This document shows, piece after piece, positions 1 through 10,500 of a stretch of DNA of 64,000 nucleotides (positions are counted from its first letter, which is position 1; every line of letters starts with the position of its first letter). The DNA is from Saussurea involucrata (Eukaryota; Streptophyta; Magnoliopsida; Asterales; Asteraceae). Both the position numbers and the translations under genes were made by a program. The stretch is from assembly GCA_033807775.1 (NCBI GenBank), contig CM066321.1, forward strand, positions 249,786,422 through 249,850,421, read 5' to 3'. The notes beneath the pieces were generated by a model that was not told the DNA's origin, did not search any database, and saw nothing but the letters and a program-made list of their open reading frames with translations.

Positions 1-169
1 CTCCATTATTAGCTGAAGTGGAAATATCAGTAGAAGAATTTGATACCTAAGAGGTTGAAGTAGAAGTGGAGGGAATTTAAGTTTGTTCTTCCTCTTCTTC
101 TATTTGAGCCATGAGGCAGAGGTTAGCCTCATCATCATCAGAATCAGATGATTCTTCATCAGAAGCAGC

Positions 170-1300
170 CTAGTCATGATCTTCAGTGATCATGCCTTTT
201 CCTTTCTTTTTGAAGCCTTTCAACTTTTGGTATTTTTCTTTCAGCTTCTGGTATTTGTCATCTCTAGCCCTGTGGTTAGAGGATTTCTTGTAGGAAGAAG
301 ATGAAGGTTTGTGGACTTTCTTTGACCTGCACTCACTAGCAAAGTGACCTATCTTTTCACAGTTTGGGCTTGTTAGTGAGGGTGAGAGGTTTACTTCTTC
401 TGAAGTTACTCTTTCTAGCAAACCTCCTGAAAGAATTTGTCAGGGGTGCTAGAGACTTATCAAGCTCTGACGAATCAGCGTCTGATGAATCACCAGAGTT
501 AGTAGATTCGAGTTCAGTGATCGTGACAGTTGATCGCTGAGCCGATACTGACTCTGAAGAGAGTAAAGCAACAAGTGTGCTTTTGGAATCTTTTACAAGA
601 TTCTTCTTAAGTTGACACGACTGCTCATAATTGAGCATAGTGCCAAATAAGGTAGCAAGGGTCATATATTTTAGATCCTTTGACAGCTTAAGACACATAG
701 TATAGTTGTCCCAACTTTCAGGAAGACATTCCAAGAATTTAGTCAGGATCTCGGAGTTAGAGTAGGTCTTACCAACAGTCTTTAAGTCAATGATTAAACA
801 GTTAAAGCGTTGGTGTACTTCAGAAAGAGTTTCAGTCTTACCACAGATAAAACTTTCGTATTGCCTTACCAGGTTGATTCTTCTAGAGTCCTGGACTTCA
901 GCAGTACCTTCATATTGAACACATATAGTGTCCCACATAGCTTTTGAACTTTTCAGGTTCATGATAGAGTGGTAGACTTCATCAGGAAGAGACATAGAGA
1001 TGATAGATCTGACCCTTGTATCAATGGCCACCTTCTTCTTGTCTTCATCAGTCCATTGGCTAACAGCTTTAACAACTTCCCTTTCAGGAACAACAGGTCT
1101 AGTAGCAGTGGCTAGAATGGCATGTCTATAATGAAAGGAACATAAGGTCCATTTTCAATATAGTAAGGTATAGTGGGATCTACACCTTCCAGTAAGAGCA
1201 TCATTCGATTTTTCCATAGATTAAAATTATCTTTGGAGAATTGAGGAGGTTTGGCAAAAGAGCCATAATCTATGTAGTTAGTGTTTGTAGGGTTTGCCAT
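170..1300 (-). pseudogene. Decayed copia Gag (UBN2-type) with partial zinc knuckle
   Basis: Gag is the nucleocapsid protein that would package retrotransposon RNA in the cytoplasm. The frame opens at 1300 with MANPTNTNYIDYGSFAKPP, matching the better-preserved copy at 51221. It breaks near 1112, resumes at 1031 through 357 (motifs MWDTICVQYEG, SEVHQRFNCLIIDLKTVGK, FLECLPESWDNY), then shifts again. The knuckle NCEKIGHFASEC lies at about 350-320, but the segment holding its first Cys (CYNC in copy 2) is deleted. At least two frame disruptions are visible. The homology to copy 2 is unambiguous and the protein is non-functional. Confidence 0.9.
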
Positions 1301-1370
1301 AATGAAGAATAGCAAGGAAGAGAAAAAGAGATAGTATAAGCAAGATCTTGTTTATTAGATTAAACAAACT

Positions 1371-1382
1371 GCTCTGATACCA
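1371..1382 (-). other. Primer-binding site (initiator tRNA-Met type)
   Basis: The minus strand reads TGGTATCAGAGC two bases inside the LTR. This is the standard plant retrotransposon PBS, complementary to the 3' end of initiator tRNA-Met. Confidence 0.9.
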
Positions 1383-1384
1383 CT

Positions 1385-2347
1385 TGTTGGTCCCAAAAGG
1401 GTTATACAAGTTTGTAGAAGAGGGAGGGTTAAATACAAACACACGATTTTTATCTTTCTAAATTGTTTATTGATATGTATCAAACAATTTACAGTTTGTT
1501 GCAGAACAAGATTAAGGAATAAACCTAATCTAAACAAACTATGAGAACACACAGATTTCTTGCACTAGAAATATAGAGATAAAGTAGATTAAGAATATTA
1601 AGGATAATATTCTTTCACACACTAGTTCAGCGAGAGAGGAATGGCCGAGCACTTCAAAATGAAGTAGGGTTTCCTTTATATAGTGCATGCATTTAATGCA
1701 AGTCAGTATACCTTTACACGTGGCAACCTCTGAGTGGATGCATGCATTTGACTTTTGCAAGACATCATTTTGGCCGCATTATGAACAGTGTAGTGTCAGA
1801 GTTGGTTGTACGATTTCAGACAAATGATGTCTTTTTTGACAAATCGTATAAAAAGCGTGCAAGGGGATAAGACATAATTCCTTGTAGAGGAGGCTTCATG
1901 ATCAGCGTTCACTGAATGACTCTTTATCAGCGAATGATAAAGTTCAGCGTTCGCTGAAGTCTTCTACTTAAAACTTCACGTGAGATGGACAAGTCTTGGC
2001 TTCGCTGATATCCGCATCAGGTCACTAGTAGACTTAGTCACTGGTTCTTTGGCTTGATCTTCGACTTCAGCGTAGAACATAGTTGACGCGAGTCATGCCT
2101 TCAGGGATCATAAGTAAACAACATAAATTATCAGCGATCATCAGTGAGACAGAACAGGCTCAGGGCTCGCTGATGTACAGTGTTCGCTGAAGTGTACATT
2201 AAAGAACATGAGTTTCCTATCAGCGGTACTAAACAGACTTAGTATATTTTCTTTGATAGTGAAACTCTGATACATATTGTCTACTTACAATTTTTCACTA
2301 AGTGTTTCTCAGGGTCATTATCAAATCACTGAGGGTTTGGATCAACA
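1385..2347 (-). repeat. Family-1 LTR (5' LTR of minus-strand element)
   Basis: On the minus strand it starts TGTTGATCCAAACCC at 2347 and ends GGGACCAACA at 1385, with TG...CA ends, 963 bp long. A TATA-like box (TATATAAAGG, minus strand) lies near 1682-1673 and a CACGTG G-box at 1717-1722. Between about 1860 and 2230 the word CGCTGA or its complement TCAGCG recurs roughly ten times. Confidence 0.88.
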
Positions 2348-3820
2348 AATAATTACAATTTACATTATAACAATTCTTATCCTTTTTTAGCATTTGATGA
2401 AATTCATATGATCGCTTTGGTACTTATCAAACCATGGTTTGTGTAAAATGGATGCAAGAAGGGCATTCATTGTAATATCTCCATGTGCTCTATCGGCACC
2501 CATATCCTTCAAGGTGTCAACACTCAATCCTATTATTGGAGGTTGTTTTGGAGCTCAACCTTTTTGATTACTGATGACTCATGGTACTGGATTTATAAAA
2601 GGTCACGGGTTATCTTCCCATCTCTAATGGGTTCATGTGCGGCCTTCATGATGCATATTTTATTGCAAGATTCTGCTCTATCTCAAGCAATGAAAGTGTA
2701 TTCTCTTCCATGATTTTTTCCTTTTGCAATATGGTACAAATATCTAACTATATTTGTTTTGTTTATTGTCGTGAATCAATAGCTCGGTTTGCTAATTGCA
2801 ATGTTTTTTTTAATAATGCTCTTGGTTGCTTAAGGCTGGAAAGATTGATGGTATGCTACAGGGTTTTAACGAGGTGAAAGGATCAAATGGTATTGGGAAT
2901 TTCATAAGTTGAAAAAGTTGTGTTTGATACATATTTAGTTGCCATGAAACTTTGTTCATTTTTTCATTGTGTTTTGATTAATTGATGTATTTTAATAGGA
3001 TTTAAAAATTGTCAATGACATATTTTGGTTTAAATGAATGCTAAGCTTATAACTTAGATGTAAATTTCAAAATGATGATGACTAAATATATATATGTAAA
3101 TTCAACATTACTCTTCTGAGGGTAAAATGGATAAGTAAACAAATTCAGACATTTATCAGTTCCAAAAACAAACCGTCTTATTGATTATGCTTTCATATTT
3201 CAACACCACATCTTATCTGAAATAAGACTTTGGACTTTAACACCTCTTAAAAAACAAATAACACCTAACCATATAAGATTCTCGGTTCTCACATGCTCAT
3301 ATGTTAGAGAACTACCCAATAAACACTTATTCGGTATGTGTTTGGTAAAAGGTCCTATAATTTGAACTTGTACATTCATAGATCCATTAAAAAAAATATA
3401 TCGATCACTAATCATATTTCTAAGTTTCATAAATAAACCAAATATTATTATTATTACCACAAAACCAAATGATTAGTTAATTTGTAGATTTGTAAAATCA
3501 TTTAAGTAATACCGATAAACTTGAAAAAAGATGTGGACTTATATACTAATAATTAACTGCTTATTTGTGAAAATAACGGTAGCCTTTGAAACAACTAATA
3601 ACTATAATCATATGAAGAAACCATAATGCAACTTCATGAAATATTTTTCTTTTTGTCGAACTTTGTTTAGTTGTAGTAGTTACAGGATAGACGAAGTAAA
3701 AAGGAATCAACGTTACCATTATTTTGTTATTTGAAATTAAATCCATAAGCTTGGTTTCTTTTTGATATTTGGACTTTATTGAAAGGTCCTCAACTTGCAA
3801 AGAAGATTCGGGCTCTCTCA
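2348..3820. other. Unassigned AT-rich sequence
   Basis: No gene or element could be recognised here. Short open stretches at 2483-2713 and 2635-2877 have no motif I recognise and end without splice logic. The segment 2390-2890 looks less AT-biased than its flanks and could be a worn gene or transposon fragment, but nothing supports a specific call. Confidence 0.4.
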
Positions 3821-4250
3821 ACATATCGTGACTAGACATTACTGCATATAGGAATGATGTTGGGGTATTCAATTGTGCTCATCAGGTTCTTCATCTGTAG
3901 CCTTTGTATTTGATAGATTGTAAAATCTCTTGTATGACAATGGACATTGTAGCCTTCGTGTTTGATACGTGTTTGATAAACTGTAAAAGGTCTTAGAATT
4001 CAGGATGGATCACTTCAGTTTGGAACACCGACATAAAGCAACATATTGTGACTAGACGTTTATTGCACGCGTGAATGATGTTGGGGTATTCAATTGTGCT
4101 CACCTGGTTCCTCATCCGCAACCTTCGTGTTTGATAGATTGTAAAATCTCTTGTATGGATATTGTAGCATTCGTGTTTGATAGACAGTAAAAGTTCTTAG
4201 AAAAATCATTTGTGTTTGATCACTTCACTTTGGAACACCAGCACAAAGTA
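3821..4250. repeat. Tandem duplication, about 215-bp unit, two copies
   Basis: Units begin ACATATCGTGACTAGACATT at 3821 and ACATATTGTGACTAGACGTT at 4041. Both contain GATGTTGGGGTATTCAATTG and TTTGATAGATTGTAAAATC, and both end in a GATCACTTCA-TTTGGAACACC segment (about 4005 and 4219). The copies differ by substitutions and small indels, so the duplication is not recent. The function is unknown. Confidence 0.8.
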
Positions 4251-4749
4251 AAAAATTTATGAATTTAGAGGCTAGAAATCAAACTTCTAGAGAGAAGTGA
4301 ATGAGCATATAGAAGATTTATAAAAGACAGTGTTAGTCTTGATTATTTATAATTATTGCAATAGTTTGCAACTGAATATCCCATCCAAGCGGTTTTGGAC
4401 TCCAACTGTTTCATCATACATGACTTGAAGCTCTTGGGAAAGCATAATAGATGCAACGACATCCAACTACAACATAATATAATCAATATGACATGCTTTT
4501 AACATTGTTTACTTTACCGTACGATATACCTTTTCTTATGAGATATGTCCATAAGTCAAACTATGTGTTTTACTTTAAAAAACTATAGCTATTTTGTCCA
4601 TTCTCTTTAACATTTTCATATTTCACGTCTCGTTTAGACCATGGAAAACTCTTTTTTCATCATGTTAACCATCAAGTATTTCAAAGACATCTTGCAAAAA
4701 AATGATATTTAAAAAATGAAATATATCTTGATAGAATATTTACATCCAA

Positions 4750-4775
4750 CCGCATTGCGCGGATACACAACTAGT
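4750..4775 (+). mobile_element. Helitron-like 3' terminus
   Basis: A short hairpin (CCGCATTGCGCGG, 4750-4762) is followed eight bases later by CTAGT at 4771-4775, next to an AT-dinucleotide run. A small GC-rich hairpin just before a CTRR end is the Helitron 3' signature. I found no matching 5' TC end upstream, so the left boundary of the element is unknown. Confidence 0.5.
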
Positions 4776-4802
4776 ATATATATGTATATATATATATATA
4801 TA
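4775..4802. repeat. (TA)n microsatellite
   Basis: An alternating TA run with one TG interruption, immediately after the Helitron-like end. Confidence 0.9.
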
Positions 4803-5015
4803 GGGTCAGGTTCAAGGAAAAACCTCAAATAAACGGAAAAATAAGAGCACTCTGGTAGCCCTTTATCTGGACGGTATGCACTTGTACATACAAGTAATTT
4901 ATAATATGCATACGTACATAAAAATAAAAAAACACGTGTACACAAATACACCGTCTAGCAGGCTATTCCTGGTTTTCCATTTTTTTTAAAGTTTTGCCTT
5001 GATCATTCCTCTGTA

Positions 5016-5742
5016 TAGGGGTGTGCATCGGTCGGGTCGGGCCCAAAACCTCCCAACCCGATCGGGTTTCGGGTGGACAAAACAGGCCCCGAACCCCGTT
5101 CATACTAGTGTTCGGGTCTCGGGTAAGATCGGGTTTTGGGTGGCCGGTCGGGTCCCGTCGGGTTGGGCCTCATCCCAAGCCCATTTTGCTAATGTGGATA
5201 ATCAATCATTATCAACAAGTCATGATTTTTGGAAACTTAACTTGTTTAGAAAACAAGGATGATATTGTTTCTTTTTTTTCGAACTCTAAGCATGGACATG
5301 CTGGGTCATTTAATGGAAACAATAACTATAATTGCATGGAAGGTAATCTCACTGGAAAGGAAAGCAGCATAATGGAGAACGATTTGAATGGGGTCGAGAT
5401 TATGGACCAGATGCATGGTATTGTGAATATGGAAGGTTGGTTTTCAGGATTGGGTTGATGGGTTCAATGTATAGAAAGAATTAAAGAAATTAGAAAATAC
5501 AATTATATATATATATTTACGATTTATTAAATAAAAAAGATATTTTTTAAAAAACTTCGGGTTTCGGACAGATTCGGGTTTGGAAAAACCCAACCCAAAC
5601 CGAACCGTAGTATCCGACATCTAAGTACGGAGTACGGGTTCAGGTCATTTCAGGTTTCGGTTCATCGGGTGACTAAACTTCGGGTTCATCGGGTTTCGTG
5701 TCGGTCGGGTATTTCAGGTTCATTGGGTTTTGCTCACCCCTA
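5016..5742. mobile_element. hAT-type MITE with TCGGGTTT-rich ends, inserted at the VTE1 promoter
   Basis: The left end TAGGGGTGTGCA and right end TGCTCACCCCTA are inverted repeats of each other. They are flanked by an 8-bp near-identical duplication, CCTCTGTA (5008-5015) and CCTCTATA (5743-5750), which is diagnostic of hAT insertion. The terminal ~170 bp on each side are GC-rich and built from repeated TCGGGTT/AACCCGA words around an AT-rich core. Open frames here (5021-5458, 5669 onward) come from this repeat and are not genes. No transposase is encoded, so it is non-autonomous. Confidence 0.8.
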
Positions 5743-5744
5743 CC

Positions 5745-5753
5745 TCTATATAT
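5745..5753 (+). promoter_or_regulatory. Putative VTE1 TATA box
   Basis: CTATATATC lies about 165 bp upstream of the VTE1 start codon. Its first bases are part of the right target-site duplication of the hAT-type MITE. The transcription start cannot be fixed from sequence; a start near 5780 would give a 5' UTR of roughly 130 bp. Confidence 0.55.
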
Positions 5754-5914
5754 CGGGAAGACTCTCATTCAAACCGACGCGTGTATCCGCTTGGTCGACT
5801 TCATTTGCCGGTTTAAACACACGTAGCAGACGTCCACGCCACCTCCAATTCTCCGCCTCTTTAGTATCTGCACAAAGCACACACTACCACAAAAAACACA
5901 CACACTATACTTCA

Positions 5915-6222
5915 ATGGATTCAAATGTCCATGCTTTGCTTCAGAGTTCCCCTTGTCGTTCATTGTTCCTAGGTTCATATAAACCTAATGTACAATTCAT
6001 TCAATCATCCACAAATCGAGCGTATTCTGTGAATCAATGGACTACTTCGAGGCTCAATTTTGAAGGCAATCATCGGCTATCGGCTGTAAAATCGATGTCG
6101 AAAGCCGAATTATACGATTCTTCGAGTGTGGAAGTGAAATCAACAAAAGAGGTTAAAGAGATTGTAAATCCTGTTTATGTGCCCACGCCTTCGAATCGAG
6201 CTCTTCGTACTCCTCACAGTGG
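5915..6222 (+). CDS. VTE1: VTE1 exon 1 (transit peptide and N-terminus)
   Basis: It encodes residues 1-102 plus two bases of codon 103. The start is the first ATG after the TATA box in this frame that gives a transit-like N-terminus (MDSNVHALLQSSPCRSLFLG). The donor is GG|GTGAGT. The conserved mature region begins at NRALRTPHSG, just before the junction. Confidence 0.95.
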
Positions 6223-7519
6223 GTGAGTTTTACAATAAGATTTTACAATAACTGCTCTTGCGACATTGAAATTAAATCGTATATGAAGTCCGATGGCATC
6301 ATGGATATAAATAAACATCCACATTTTGAGAAAAAAATGATAATGAGTTATGTATTTCGCCTGAAACCTTTCGAAAAGAGATGCATTTGCCTTTTGATTA
6401 CTATTCTCTTCATATGAAGTTCGATGGCATGATGTATATGAATAAACATCCACATGTTAAGAAATAATGATAATGAATTTATGTATTTAGTCTGAAACTT
6501 ACCAACAACAGATGCAATTGACTCTTGAATTCAAGCATAATACTTTTTTCTATCAAAATTGTATAAATAATAGATAGACAGAACAAACTTTTTCTGTTAT
6601 TATTTGTTGTAATTTGGAGTAGTCATCGTGAAGAGGGAAAGTAATCCATGTAAACACATTTTCAAATTAACTGTCTGGAAGTTTTATAATCCGTACCATT
6701 CTTTTCTACCAATTATTTGCAAAGGTCAAAAATTTATCAAAATCCTACCTACCAAAACTACTACAAACAATGGAAGCTACAACTGAAACGGATGAAACCA
6801 ACAATAATGAACTCCCTGTAACTGAGAAGTTACTCTGAAAATACCACCACCTGAGAGATTACCCCATTGACAACTTCTGATATGGAAAATATCCAATATT
6901 GCTGAAAAGAAAATACAAAACAACACTGAAAAAATATTTAAAACCCATGCTAGCAAATACCGCAACACTGTAGCCGCACCACCCCTGGAACTGAAATTTG
7001 AAGCTGTATGCAGGATTCTAAACAAGAGGGCATATCTTCTCCTACATTCTTCTTGGGACTGAGGGATATGAAATGCTTGAAAATGCTGGTTTTTTACAAC
7101 TGCTGATCATGTTCTAGACTATGCTCTTCTGCTTCTGGTGGTTGGCTATCATGTATATATATATATATATATATATCACTGTTCTAAAAGGCTCGCCGCG
7201 ACAGCCGCCATGGCGTGCCGTGGCTTAAGGCTTGTGTCTCACGCCACGTTATGCTTGTGGCACGCCATGACCTAATGTGCGGTCTTTTGTAACGCGATGT
7301 TTGATTTTTCTTTACGTTTTTAATGTCTTATTTGCTAGTTTTTAATATAACGTAATTTAACTTGTTTTTTATCATTGACTCATCGATTAATAGTACAAAA
7401 CATATGTTTTTATATATAATACTATATATGATGTAGAAATTTGCCGTCATAAGTCACGCCTTGATAAACGCCATGGCCTCGCCGTGACTCCTAAGGCTTG
7501 AGGCTTGGCCTAGCAACCT

Positions 7520-7561
<42 letters not shown>

Positions 7562-10500
7562 TCCTGACATTCTGATCACCACAGAAGTTGTAGTGCTCTG
7601 ACATGCAACTGCAGTGTATTTTGAAGTACTGCAATCATGAATGTTCTAGCTAATTTTCTAATATCACTTAATAAGAGGAAAATTAGTTTTCAGGTGAAGT
7701 AGTACTTCGTGAATTCATTCTCCTGAAGTATAGTTTTAAATTGAGCCGACAATTCATGTGGTTTGGTGCTTTGGTCTATCTTTAGATATTTGAGACATTA
7801 AAACTTAGAATTTGAATTGCTTAAGTGGATAAAACCTTGTGATGGCACCTATATAAATATTTCATTGTTAGATTTTCTGACATAGGGGACCCTTAGAATG
7901 GCACCCCTAGAGTATTTAGATTACCGTGTACATAATCGTCCTCCATCTGGTTAAGTGTGTTTTGGGTCATAAATACCATAATTGGTTCCTTTTATATGCA
8001 ACCAAGTGTCGTCTTTGTGATCCGAGTTTAGTTATGTGTGGTCTAGGTTGTTCATGAGCTTATTGCATGCTCATTCATTCATAGTTTCTTAGTGGTTGTG
8101 TGAGTTCCAGATTCAAGCAATATAAAAGAGATCTAGAGTAGAAAGACCAAGATCATATCTATGGCTTCAAGCTTCCATATGTATTTCATTCAGAGAGGGA
8201 ATATTACACCATGAGATACACACAGTTAAGCTCTATCAAATCTATCAAAGTGTGTTAAAGATTCTAACTAACAAAAACTTTTTATAGTAACAAAAGATCA
8301 AGGGAATCACAAGTTGACTCCTCAAGATATTTACAAATATGCACTTTAACTTGAATACAACTTATAAACCCAACAGGCTAATATTTTTGTTTGTTGCATA
8401 AATACCAACATGCTTAGTTAATTAGGAACATGAGTTTATGTTTCATTATCTCCCTCCTAAAGGAGGGTGGAGATTGCTCTTCATTATTTTGCTCCGGAAA
8501 GAACAAATGTCTAATTAAAGAAGCCATGTATTATAACATTCTAGACATAGTACATGCGTTTTCTAACACTCACATAAATTCTTACAAGTTGAGAATTGGG
8601 TAACGTGGGTGATGTTATACCCTAAGTAGTCGGGTCAAATAGTCAAATATATTAGGCTAAGGTACAAGTGCTTAATGCAAGAGTAGTATTAAGTGGGGTA
8701 GTATTAATAGGGGGGTTAGGTCATTAGGGTTTTCATCGTTGAATCTAGTGCGTGTTTTGGCGAGAGCCTTGGGAGACATCCTGCAGTCTCGAAGTGCCAG
8801 GAAACCTTTTGTAACTTCATTTTTTGTTCAAATTCCGTACTGATTCAAAATATGTGTTCATCTAATCATCGAGAGTACATCAGGTGACTACCGTGAGTTG
8901 GTTCACTTGCTGAATACTTGATTTGCTTTATGTCACTATTTTTCAAGAAAGATGAGGCATATTTATTTATACCTTGTTGTATATATAATCTTAGTCTTGA
9001 ATCTTGAACCAGCTATCACTTCGATGGGACTACGAGGAAGTTTTTTGAGGGTTGGTACTTTAAGGTCTCAATACCAGAACAAAGACAAAGCTTCTGCTTT
9101 ATGTATTCTGTCGAGAATCCTGCATTCAAAAAGCAATTGAATAGCTTGGAGCAAGTACAGTATGGACAGCGGTTTACTGGAGTTGGCGCTCAAATCCTTG
9201 GTCCGGATGACGAGTACATTTGCCAATACACAGAAGAATCTCCCAACTTTTGGGGAAGTAAGTTCACCAACTTAATATAAAGAATTATTCTAAAAAACAA
9301 GGTACAAAGAATATTTCTTTTCATAAGGACAAATGCTTCAGTGTACTTAGAGCATCTCCAACTGCTTCTCTAAAATAGAGAAAATGGAGATTTTGTTCTC
9401 TATTTGGCTCCAACATATTTTCTATCTTGTTCTCTAAAATAGAGAAAACAAGAATAAACTCCAAGTTTAGAGAATTCTCTAAAACTTGATGGGAGGTTAT
9501 AGAAATTATTATTTTATTGATTTCCACCAATATCATCATTTTATATAATTTTTTTTAAAAAGGGCATTGGGATGGTAAAATTATATAATATTTTAATAAT
9601 ATAATTAATGTTGAAATCTCTAAAATAGAGATCTGTGGAAGTGAAATATAATTTTATTTAAAGATTTTGGCTTTTGATTCTCTATTTTAGAGAAATTATA
9701 GAGAACCTGTTGGAGATGCTCTTAGACCACAAAATCTGGTTTGTCCAGATGCGTATTACATAGTCCGTACAGTCATCTGATTTGATTTCTAATTCCATTA
9801 TCTTTTACTTCCATCTTCTAGCCATGCTTGGTTTTGAACTCCTAGTGTTTCTCTTCTTCCAAAATGTGAATGGCATCTATGATCAGAATATTTCTGTTAG
9901 ATGCTTGCTGTTAACTGAAGCAGGGAAAAGATACTAAGAGAACCCCCAAAAGAAAAGAAGCAAAGAATTTACCCAAATCGTTAGATTAAGATGATCTAAC
10001 AGTGTGATAAAAAAGGTGGTGACAACTACTTTTTTTTTTCTTTTTCAAAATAAGATTTCCCATATTTTTTAATCGAAAATCGGCGAAATATAATCAGAAT
10101 TGGAGCTAAATAAACTACACGAATTTAACGATCATTTTCTTCTCTTTAATTTGACATCCATATTGATATGCTTTTTTTGTCCGTCTTTTGTGGTTCTTGG
10201 GGTTCTTTTGTGGATCTCACCTCGACTAAAGTAATAGAAGCATAACCTTTTCATCTTTAACACATTTGTGTTGGTTTATTGTATTGACATTATTGGTTGA
10301 TAGATTTCTTAATCCTAAAAGTTCCTAATTACTACAAATTTGAACCTTTAGCTGTTGTTAGAATTAGGAATCTTACTACACATTTGTTATACCTTTACTG
10401 AATTAACTTTGTCAATGCATAGGTCGACATGAGTTGATGCTTGGAAACTCTTTTACTGTGCAAAAAGGAAAACGACCTCCAAAGAGTGAAGTTCCACCCC

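Larger units (their letters stand above)
1..2347 (-). mobile_element. Ty1/copia LTR retrotransposon, family 1 copy 1, 5' end only
   Basis: On the minus strand this reads 5' LTR (2347 to 1385), a primer-binding site, then a decayed gag running off the window start. The same LTR and gag recur on the plus strand at 50161-52321, which defines the family. Pol and the 3' LTR, if present, lie outside the window. A gag that starts close to the PBS and ends in a CCHC zinc knuckle is the usual copia arrangement. Gag frame breaks show that this copy cannot encode an intact polyprotein. Confidence 0.9.
6223..9012 (+). other. VTE1 intron 1 (2.8 kb)
   Basis: GTGAGT...CCAG. It contains a near-repeat of a CATATGAAGT-CGATGGCAT-ATG segment at 6281-6325 and 6412-6460, two TA microsatellites and the GC-rich-ended repeat at 7183-7522. 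The remainder, including 7560-8940, is AT-rich with no recognised element. Confidence 0.8.

Noticed and set aside
2483..2877. Candidate host gene fragment
   Set aside because: There are two short frames, no recognised domain, no splice structure, and stops on either side. It is kept only as unassigned sequence.
5021..5903. Open frames of 87-145 residues upstream of VTE1 and an extended VTE1 start at 5669
   Set aside because: They are formed by the TCGGGTTT repeat ends and the promoter. The VTE1 start at 5915 follows the TATA box and gives a transit-like N-terminus, while the extension reads through the MITE.
8952..9140. 62-residue frame over VTE1 exon 2
   Set aside because: It is in a different frame from the conserved EGWYFKVS reading and overlaps a splice acceptor.
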